From F23-B02 sp963632825 (GTDB lineage Bacteria > Bacillota > Clostridia > Oscillospirales > Oscillospiraceae), in NCBI GenBank assembly GCA_963632825.1, contig CAVGWF010000011.1, positions 1-38,300 on the forward strand: a DNA stretch of 38,300 bases. Reading direction: 5' to 3'. Of the stretch, positions 26,406 to 32,630 are shown piece after piece. Position 1 is the first letter of the stretch. Each line of letters starts with the position of its first letter. Under the pieces are notes generated by a model, which had not been told where the DNA came from, searched no databases, and was given only the letters and a program-made list of their open reading frames with translations. The position numbers and the translations under genes were made by a program.

Positions 26406-26440
26406 GAGATCAAAACTGTGATTTTAGGGGGGACTTTTCG

Positions 26441-27112
26441 GTGAGAACGCTTGTTGTCGAGGATGAAAAGCATTTAAACAGGATGATCTCGGAGGCAATA
26501 CTGGACGAGGGCTACAGTGTCGATTCATGCTTTAACGGGCTTGAGGCGCTTGAATTGTGCGAATGTGCAAGCTACGATGTCATAGTGCTTGATATCATGA
26601 TGCCGAAGATGGACGGTTTTGAGCTCGTGAAGGTACTGCGTGAGCGCGGCTGCAAAACGCCGGTGGTGTACCTCACCTCGCGCGACGGTGTCGCTGACAA
26701 GGTGAAGGGGCTTGAGTGCGGCGGTGACTATTACATGGTAAAGCCCTTCGACTTCCGCGAGCTCATCGCCGTTATACATGTCATGACGCGCAAGACGAGC
26801 GGCAACCGCTCGAATGTGTACGAGCTTGCGGATCTGCGCGTTGACACCGCCGCAAAGCGTGTCAGCCGTGCCGGCCGCGAAATAGAGCTGACGGCAAAGG
26901 AGTATGCCCTGCTTGAGTACATGATCCGCAACAAGGGCATGGTGCTCTCGCGTGAGCAAATAGAGAATAACCTCTGGAACTATAAATACGAGGGCGGCTC
27001 TAATGTCGTCAATGTATATATAGGCTACCTGCGCAGGAAGATAGACGAGGGCTTTGACAAAAAGCTCATTCGCACGGTCTGGGGCATAGGCTGGGTGCTC
27101 AAGGAGGACTGA
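26441..27112 (+). CDS. OmpR/PhoB-family response regulator
   Basis: 223 residues from a GTG start with AGGGGGGA upstream. The receiver domain (1-120) has the acidic pocket (Glu7, Asp8), the phosphoacceptor Asp51 in VIVLDIMMPKMDGF, Thr79 and Lys101 in MVKPFDFREL. The usual GADDY is changed to GGDYY (94-98). The winged-helix DNA-binding domain (about 125-220) shows LTAKEYALLEYMIRNKG, VNVYIGYLRRKID and RTVWGIGWVL. It is followed immediately by its kinase gene and is divergent from the SLH surface protein, a likely but unproven target. Confidence 0.95.
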   Translation: MRTLVVEDEKHLNRMISEAILDEGYSVDSCFNGLEALELCECASYDVIVLDIMMPKMDGFELVKVLRERGCKTPVVYLTSRDGVADKVKGLECGGDYYMVKPFDFRELIAVIHVMTRKTSGNRSNVYELADLRVDTAAKRVSRAGREIELTAKEYALLEYMIRNKGMVLSREQIENNLWNYKYEGGSNVVNVYIGYLRRKIDEGFDKKLIRTVWGIGWVLKED

Positions 27113-27113
27113 T

Positions 27114-28445
27114 ATGTCGGCTAAGCTGAGACTGACCGTCTGGATAGCGGCTATGATGCTTCTGCTGTCGGTGGTAACGCTTGCATTCGTCATCTGGGTG
27201 GATGAAACCGGACTTGTTGACGATCCGGCAGAGAGGCTCGTTGAGACGGTTCTCGACAACGAAAAGAATTTCGAGTACGGGAGCGGCGCCGTCGACTGGA
27301 ACGATGTGGATTTCTTCACCCGCGGAGTATACTGTGCGTTCTACGACGGAAACGGTACGCTCCTGCGCGGGCTCACCGTGGATGAGCTTACCCCTGCCGA
27401 TGTTCCGTTCAACGAGCACGACCTTCAGAGCATAGTAGTCGACTCTGACGAGTTTTTCATATACGATGCGCATCTGAAAACCTCCGACAGCTCCGCGATA
27501 TGGATAAGAGGCATAGTTCCCGCAAACGACGACTCCGGAGCTGCGCATACCGTCACCGTCATGACCTTCATGCTGCTGCCGTTTCTTCTCATAATAAGCA
27601 TAGGCGGCGGCTGGCTCATAGCAAAAAGCGTATTCGCGCCCATCGAGAAAATAATCCGCACCGCAAATTCCATAGGCGACGGCGATGACCTGACACAGCG
27701 CATAGCGTTGAAAAAGGGTTCGTCGGAAATGCTGGCGCTGTCAGATACATTTGACGGGATGTTCGACCGCCTGGAGCGTTCGTTCAAAGCCGAAAAGCAA
27801 TTTACCTCAGATGCAAGCCACGAGCTGCGCACGCCCATAACGGTTATCCGCGCAAGCTGTGACAGGGCTCTGCGCAAGGATCTCACGCGCGAGGATTTTG
27901 TGAAAACCATCGGCATTATAGACGAGCAGGCAGACCACATGTCCTGTCTTGTAAACCACCTGCTCGACCTCACAAGGCTCCAGCAGGGCACGGAGCGGTA
28001 CGCTCTCGGAGAGGGTGATCTCAGTGAGCTCGTGCGCGAGGCGTGCGAGGACTATATGCCGGAGCAAAAACGCGGCATAACGCTCATCACCGACATTTCC
28101 GACGGCGTTGCGGCAAAATTCAACACGCCGCTCATGGCGAGCCTCGTGCAGAACCTTTTGCAGAACGCCTACCGCTACGGCAGGGAAAACGGGCACATAT
28201 GGCTGTCACTGAAGTCAGACGACGGCAGAGCCGTGCTCTCGGTGCGTGACGACGGCATAGGCATCGCCCCCGAGGAGCAGGACAAGATATGGCTGCGCTT
28301 CTGGCAGGCTGATACATCGCACGGTGAGAATGTCGGGAACGGGCTCGGACTGCCGCTCGTAAAGGAGATAGCCGAGCTGCACGGCGGCAGCGTTTCGCTT
28401 GTTTCGACTCCCGGAGAGGGCAGCACCTTCACCGTTATCATATAA
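27114..28445 (+). CDS. Membrane sensor histidine kinase
   Basis: A 443-residue partner of the preceding regulator. The start lies 1 base after the regulator's stop with GGAGG upstream. TM1 is at about 8-28, an extracellular sensing part at about 29-143, TM2 at about 147-168 (FMLLPFLLIISIGGGWLI), then a HAMP linker. The HisKA domain has His236 in SDASHELRTPITV. The ATPase domain has N-box QNLLQNAYRYG, DDGIGIAPEEQ, and GNGLGLPLVKEIAELHGG. The signal is unknown; the acidic extracellular region shows no family I recognise. A convergent terminator follows. Confidence 0.95.
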   Translation: MSAKLRLTVWIAAMMLLLSVVTLAFVIWVDETGLVDDPAERLVETVLDNEKNFEYGSGAVDWNDVDFFTRGVYCAFYDGNGTLLRGLTVDELTPADVPFNEHDLQSIVVDSDEFFIYDAHLKTSDSSAIWIRGIVPANDDSGAAHTVTVMTFMLLPFLLIISIGGGWLIAKSVFAPIEKIIRTANSIGDGDDLTQRIALKKGSSEMLALSDTFDGMFDRLERSFKAEKQFTSDASHELRTPITVIRASCDRALRKDLTREDFVKTIGIIDEQADHMSCLVNHLLDLTRLQQGTERYALGEGDLSELVREACEDYMPEQKRGITLITDISDGVAAKFNTPLMASLVQNLLQNAYRYGRENGHIWLSLKSDDGRAVLSVRDDGIGIAPEEQDKIWLRFWQADTSHGENVGNGLGLPLVKEIAELHGGSVSLVSTPGEGSTFTVII

Positions 28446-28459
28446 ACATAAATACAGCG

Positions 28460-28494
28460 AAAAAACGCAGCAGTTATGAACTGCCGCGTTTTTC
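28460..28494. terminator. Bidirectional terminator between kinase gene and thrS
   Basis: Stem AAAAACGC.GCAGTT / AACTGC.GCGTTTTT with a short loop, A-run on one side and T-run on the other, in the 67-base gap between convergent genes. Confidence 0.85.
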
Positions 28495-28512
28495 AATGCT
28501 TTATTATTATAC

Positions 28513-30264
28513 TTATCTTGCGCGGGAGGAGACTTCCTCCTTGAGCTTTGCGACGAAGTCCTCGACCCTCATGCTGCCCTCGTCGCCGCCGGCACGGGTG
28601 CGCACGGAAATTGTGCCGTTTTCGGCCTCCTTGTCGCCGACAATGATCATATAGGGGATCTTCTGAGTCTGCGCCTCGCGGATCTTGTAGCCGATCTTCT
28701 CATTGCGCAGGTCCGTCTCAACGCGGAAGCCCTGCTTGTCAAGGCGCTTTGAAATATACTTTGCGTAGTCGTCAACGCGGTCGGTTATCGGCATGACCTT
28801 GACCTGAACGGGTGCCAGCCATGTCGGGAATGCACCGGCAAAATGCTCGGTGATAACGCCGATGAAGCGCTCTATCGAGCCGAAAACGACGCGATGGATC
28901 ATGACGGGGCGGTGCTTCTCGCCGTCTGCTCCGACATACTCGAGCTCAAAGCGCTCGGGCAGCTGCATATCGAGCTGTATCGTGCCGCACTGCCAGGTGC
29001 GTCCGAGGCTGTCCTCAAGATGGAAGTCGAGCTTGGGACCGTAGAATGCGCCGTCGCCCTCATTTATGACAAAGCTCTTGCCCATCTCGGTGATGGCCTC
29101 CTTGAGAGTGTTCTGGGCAAATTCCCAGTCCTTCTCGTCGCCCATGTGATCCTCGGGCATAGTGCTGAGCTCTATCTCATACGGCAGACCGAAGAGCGAA
29201 TATACCTCATCGAAAAGCTTGACGACATTCTTTATCTCGTCCTTCATCTGATTCCATGTCATGAAGATGTGAGCATCATCCTGAGTGAAGCATCTGACGC
29301 GGAACAGACCGTGCAGGGCGCCGGAGAGCTCATGACGGTGGACAAGACCCAGCTCGCCTACACGCAGAGGCAGGTCGCGGTAGGAATGCGGCTCGGATTT
29401 GTAAACAAGCATACCGCCGGGGCAGTTCATGGGCTTTATGGCAAAGTCCTCGCCATCAATGACTGTGGTATACATATTCTCTTTATAGTGGAACCAGTGA
29501 CCGGAGGTCTCCCAAAGCTGGCGGTTGAGGATCATCGGAGTCGAGACCTCAACATAGCCATACTTCTTGTGTACCTCGCGCCAGTACTCTATAAGCGTGT
29601 TCTTCAGCACCATGCCCTTAGGCAGGAAGAACGGGAAGCCGGGGCCCTCATCGGTGAGCATGAACAGACCGAGCTCCTTGCCGAGCTTGCGGTGGTCGCG
29701 CTTTTTGGCTTCCTCGATGCGGGTAAGATAAGCGTCAAGCTCTTCCTTCTTCATAAAGCATGTGCCGTAAACGCGCTGGAGCATCTTCCGCTTGGAATCA
29801 CCGCGCCAATATGCGCCGGTGCAGGATGTGAGCTTTATGGCATTGCCCTTTACTCTGCCGGTGGAGTCAAGATGCGGACCTGCGCACAGGTCGGTAAAAT
29901 CGCCCTGTCTGTAAAACGAGATAACTGCATCCTCCGGCAGATCGTTTATGAGCTCGACCTTGTAGGGTTCCTCGCGCTCTTCCATAAATTTTATTGCCTC
30001 CTCGCGGGGCAGCTCAAAGCGCTCGAGCTTTATTTTTTCCTTGCAGATCTTGCGCATTTCAGCCTCAAGCTTCTCAAGGATCTCTGGGGTTATCGCAAAG
30101 GGCGCATCAAAGTCATAGTAAAAACCGTTTTCTATCGCGGGACCGATGGCGAGCTTGACCTCGGGGTACAGGCGCTTTACGGCCTGAGCGAGGATATGGC
30201 TCGTGGTATGACGATAAGTGTCTTTAAACTCGGGGTTTTCAAAAGTGTACTTATTTTCTTCCAT
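28513..30264 (-). CDS. thrS: Threonyl-tRNA synthetase lacking the TGS domain
   Basis: Charges tRNA-Thr. At 583 residues it is about 60 shorter than the usual 640-residue enzyme. It starts directly at the editing region (FKDTYRHTTSHILAQAVKRL, with the HxxxH-type zinc motif HTTSH), so the N-terminal TGS domain is absent; TGS-less forms are known in Clostridia. The class II core has the zinc Cys in MNCPGGML, motif 2 with RHELSGALHGLFRVR, and motif 3 near HRVVFGSIERF. The C-terminal anticodon-binding domain contains VKVMPITDRVDDYAKYI. The ATG has AAGGAG 9 bases upstream. Expression is controlled by the T-box leader directly upstream. Confidence 0.97.
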   Translation of the reverse strand: MEENKYTFENPEFKDTYRHTTSHILAQAVKRLYPEVKLAIGPAIENGFYYDFDAPFAITPEILEKLEAEMRKICKEKIKLERFELPREEAIKFMEEREEPYKVELINDLPEDAVISFYRQGDFTDLCAGPHLDSTGRVKGNAIKLTSCTGAYWRGDSKRKMLQRVYGTCFMKKEELDAYLTRIEEAKKRDHRKLGKELGLFMLTDEGPGFPFFLPKGMVLKNTLIEYWREVHKKYGYVEVSTPMILNRQLWETSGHWFHYKENMYTTVIDGEDFAIKPMNCPGGMLVYKSEPHSYRDLPLRVGELGLVHRHELSGALHGLFRVRCFTQDDAHIFMTWNQMKDEIKNVVKLFDEVYSLFGLPYEIELSTMPEDHMGDEKDWEFAQNTLKEAITEMGKSFVINEGDGAFYGPKLDFHLEDSLGRTWQCGTIQLDMQLPERFELEYVGADGEKHRPVMIHRVVFGSIERFIGVITEHFAGAFPTWLAPVQVKVMPITDRVDDYAKYISKRLDKQGFRVETDLRNEKIGYKIREAQTQKIPYMIIVGDKEAENGTISVRTRAGGDEGSMRVEDFVAKLKEEVSSRAR

Positions 30265-30282
30265 GATATCTACTCCTTTATC

Positions 30283-30494
30283 AAAAAACGCCCCTGACGC
30301 AATGCGTCAAGGGCGTAGTATTTACGCGGTCCCACCTTGATAAGACTCATCATGCGCTTAACGGGCGCGGCGCGGAAGCACATTTACTTGCTTCGGCTCG
30401 GGAGCGGTCTCCGATGTTTTCCCCGGAAAGGCTTGCAGCCTGCGGCCTTTCTCTCTGTGCGGATACGGCATCATCGTTCTCCGTCATCGCTGAT
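30283..30494 (-). ncRNA. T-box leader (tRNA-sensing riboswitch) of thrS
   Basis: The minus strand contains the T-box sequence AAGGTGGGACCGCG (30338-30325), the upstream AG-bulge-type AGAGAG, and a Stem I whose pairing CGATG/CATCG frames a loop with ACC (30408-30406). ACC is a threonine codon and the likely specifier. The leader ends with a terminator at 30315-30289 (CGCCCTTGACGC / GCGTCAGGGGCG then T6). Uncharged tRNA-Thr would favour the antiterminator and thrS expression. The T-box bulge reads TGGG where TGGT or TGGA is more usual. Confidence 0.9.
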
Positions 30495-30500
30495 TTTTAA

Positions 30501-30529
30501 ATATTATCACCCAAATGCCACCGTGTCAA
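30501..30529 (-). promoter_or_regulatory. Promoter of the thrS T-box transcript
   Basis: Minus strand: TTGACA (30529-30524), 17-base spacer, TAATAT (30506-30501). It places the transcript start near 30494, at the beginning of the T-box leader. Confidence 0.88.
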
Positions 30530-30580
30530 CCGCAAATCACAATATTTTCATGCGTCTGTGTATGTATGAGCCCTGCTGGC

Positions 30581-30664
30581 TCACTTCCCACGGTTCACGA
30601 GTGTGTAGATGATAGACACAATAATAAACAGCACCGCAATCAGACTGATTATGATCATTCCCAT
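30581..30664 (-). CDS. 27-residue single-span membrane peptide
   Basis: The ATG at 30664 begins 1 base after the stop codon of the MATE gene, with AGGGGGT 6 bases upstream. The product is MGMIIISLIAVLFIIVSIIY followed by TLVNRGK. That is one continuous hydrophobic helix with a short positively charged end, so a C-in/N-out or N-in single-span peptide is plausible. The spacing, ribosome binding site and operon position argue that it is translated with the transporter. It may be a small accessory subunit; no family is recognised. A weak 6-bp stem (TGAGCC/GGCTCA) overlaps its stop. Confidence 0.6.
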   Translation of the reverse strand: MGMIIISLIAVLFIIVSIIYTLVNRGK

Positions 30665-30665
30665 A

Positions 30666-32042
30666 TCATACCCCCTGCTTTTTTTCGGAAACCAAAAGCT
30701 TCTTGCGTAAACAAAAATAATAGATAAGGCAGACCGCCAGTGTGAACACGGCGGCATATGCCGTTGACAGACCTATGTCAAAAAGCTGCGGCACCGTCCT
30801 GCGGCTCGCAATATATGCATATGGTATCTTCACGAGGAAAATGGCGCAAAGTCCCTGAGCCATAACAAACGCGGTCCTGCCGCAGCCGTTGAAATACCCC
30901 GTCAGGCAATAGGCAACCGACAGCACGAAGCACTCGATGGAGGTTGCGCGCAGAAACTCCGCCGAGGCCCGTACGACCTCCGTTCGATCTTCCATGGAGT
31001 CTTTCACAAACAGCAGGGAGAGTGCATCGCCATGGAAATACGAAGCATAGGCCATGACACCGCCGAGGATAAGCGCCGTGCCCATACCCATCCACATTGC
31101 CTTTTTCGCGCGTTCGGGCTTTCCCGCGCCGATATTCTGCGCCGTGAAAGCGGATATCGACTGCATATAAGCCATCGGGATCAGCAGGATGAAGATGACG
31201 AGCTTTTCCGCAATTCCGACACCGGCTGAGGCCGTAACGCCCAACGCGTTAACAAGACCGATTATGATAAGGTAAGAAACCTCGTTGCACATATCCTGCA
31301 AGGCGATCGGCGAGCCGAGCCTGATGATCCGCGCCGCCGTATCGCCGTCGGCCGCGAGATGCTCCTTTGTAAACGCGAACGGCAGACCCCTTTTCCTTAT
31401 CAGCGCTGCGGACAGTACAACGCTGACCGCCTGCGCCGCCACGGTTGCAGCGGCCGCTCCCGCCGCTCCCATTTTAAAGCCGTCGATCAGGGCAATATCC
31501 CCTACGATATTGGTCACGCAGGCGATCGACACGAAAATAAGCGGCGATCCGGAGTCCCCCATTCCCCTGAAAACCGCACTGAGCAGATTATATGCCGCAA
31601 TGCAAATACTTCCTCCGCCGCAGATCCGTATGTAGCGAACGGTCTGCTCAAGCGCTTCTGTGGGAGCGTTCATCAGATATGCGACGGGTCTTGCGGCAAA
31701 TACCATAACAACGCTCAGCACAATTCCGAGAACGCCGGACACCTTGATGCTTGTGCCGACCACCCGCGCCGCGCCCTCACCGTCTCTGCATCCGATGCGC
31801 TGTCCCAGCAGCACGGTCGTTCCCATGGAAAGTCCGGTCACGGCACCCGTGACGATCTGCATGGTCTGACTTCCGGTGGACACGGCGGAAATATCGGCAG
31901 TCGTGCCGAATTTTCCGACCGCCCACAGATCAACGGCACCGTAAAGTGCCTGCAGCATCAGGGTCAGCAGCACCGGAACGGCAAATTTCAAGAGCGATGG
32001 CAGAATAGCGCCCTCCAAAAAGTTATTTTCTCTTAGTTTCAT
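30666..32042 (-). CDS. MATE-family multidrug/cation efflux transporter
   Basis: A 458-residue protein with about 12 membrane segments arranged as two MatE halves. It has the family's opening region (ILPSLLKFAVPVLLTLMLQ, LYGAVDLWAVGKFG) and GLSMGTTVLLGQRIG. It would export drugs or metabolites in exchange for Na+ or H+; the substrate cannot be read from sequence. It overlaps the marR gene by 20 bases, and its start lies inside the end of that gene, so translation is coupled and the regulator probably controls it in response to a ligand. A 27-residue membrane peptide follows directly. Confidence 0.93.
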   Translation of the reverse strand: MKLRENNFLEGAILPSLLKFAVPVLLTLMLQALYGAVDLWAVGKFGTTADISAVSTGSQTMQIVTGAVTGLSMGTTVLLGQRIGCRDGEGAARVVGTSIKVSGVLGIVLSVVMVFAARPVAYLMNAPTEALEQTVRYIRICGGGSICIAAYNLLSAVFRGMGDSGSPLIFVSIACVTNIVGDIALIDGFKMGAAGAAAATVAAQAVSVVLSAALIRKRGLPFAFTKEHLAADGDTAARIIRLGSPIALQDMCNEVSYLIIIGLVNALGVTASAGVGIAEKLVIFILLIPMAYMQSISAFTAQNIGAGKPERAKKAMWMGMGTALILGGVMAYASYFHGDALSLLFVKDSMEDRTEVVRASAEFLRATSIECFVLSVAYCLTGYFNGCGRTAFVMAQGLCAIFLVKIPYAYIASRRTVPQLFDIGLSTAYAAVFTLAVCLIYYFCLRKKLLVSEKKQGV

Positions 32043-32481
32043 TGGCCGAGTTTATTTCTTCAAAATTGATCTGTGAAATTATATCCAGCATTTCACAAAA
32101 CCTGCCGATCTCCTCCTGTGTGAAGCGTTCGGTGATCCGCTTGACCGCCTCGCTGTCCTGGCGGCGGAATACCTGATACTGCGGAATTGCTTCCTCGTTG
32201 ACGGTCAGATAGTACTTGCGCCTGTCGTTTGGATCAGGGGCTTTTGTGATAAGTCCCTGCCGCAGCAGCTCATTTAGCTTAAGCGTGACTCCGGGCTTTG
32301 AGATATGCAGCAGCTCCGCCAGCTTGGAGGCCGTGCATGTTCCGTTCATCGTATAGATCAGCTCAATGTACAAAAGGCTGTTATATGTGATGCTCTCATC
32401 CACGAGCTTTCTGTTCATCAGCCGCAGGTCACACAGCGCGCTGCTGTAATAAAAAGTATCAAGTGCTTTCCGTAAATTCAT
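32023..32481 (-). CDS. MarR-family transcriptional regulator
   Basis: 152 residues with a central winged helix-turn-helix: TASKLAELLHISKPGVTLKL as the helix-turn-helix, then LLRQGLITKAPDPNDRRKYY as the wing with the typical DxRR. Flanking helices would form the dimer. The start at 32481 has GAGGTAA upstream. It is the first gene of the marR-MATE operon; MarR proteins usually repress their own operon and are released by small ligands. A quasi-palindrome overlapping the promoter is a candidate operator. Confidence 0.93.
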   Translation of the reverse strand: MNLRKALDTFYYSSALCDLRLMNRKLVDESITYNSLLYIELIYTMNGTCTASKLAELLHISKPGVTLKLNELLRQGLITKAPDPNDRRKYYLTVNEEAIPQYQVFRRQDSEAVKRITERFTQEEIGRFCEMLDIISQINFEEINSANETKRK

Positions 32482-32502
32482 GGTTTACCTCAATCAGTTA
32501 AT

Positions 32503-32542
32503 TTGTTATAATTACAATAGCTTAACTATTTCCGAAAGTCAA
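32503..32542 (-). promoter_or_regulatory. Promoter and candidate MarR operator
   Basis: Minus strand -35 TTGACT (32542-32537), 17-base spacer, -10 TATTGT (32519-32514). The 15-base quasi-palindrome TTGTTATAATTACAA (32503-32517) overlaps the -10 and start region and fits the TTG-n-CAA layout of MarR sites. A second inverted repeat AATAG/CTATT lies at 32516-32530. Confidence 0.6.
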
Positions 32543-32555
32543 GACTTTTTTTACG

Positions 32556-32589
32556 CAAAAAGACCGTGCCTTCATTCAGGCACGGTCTT
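32556..32589 (-). terminator. Terminator of the P-type ATPase gene
   Basis: An 11-bp stem AAGACCGTGCC / GGCACGGTCTT with an 8-base loop. On the minus strand it is followed by T5. It lies about 40 bases past the ATPase stop codon and just before the marR promoter. Confidence 0.88.
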
Positions 32590-32630
32590 GGGAGGGCTGA
32601 TTTATACGGTTTTGATACCATGAAGCAAAA

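Noticed and set aside
28843..30297. A 484-codon plus-strand frame
   Set aside because: Shadow of thrS; it also runs through the T-box terminator.
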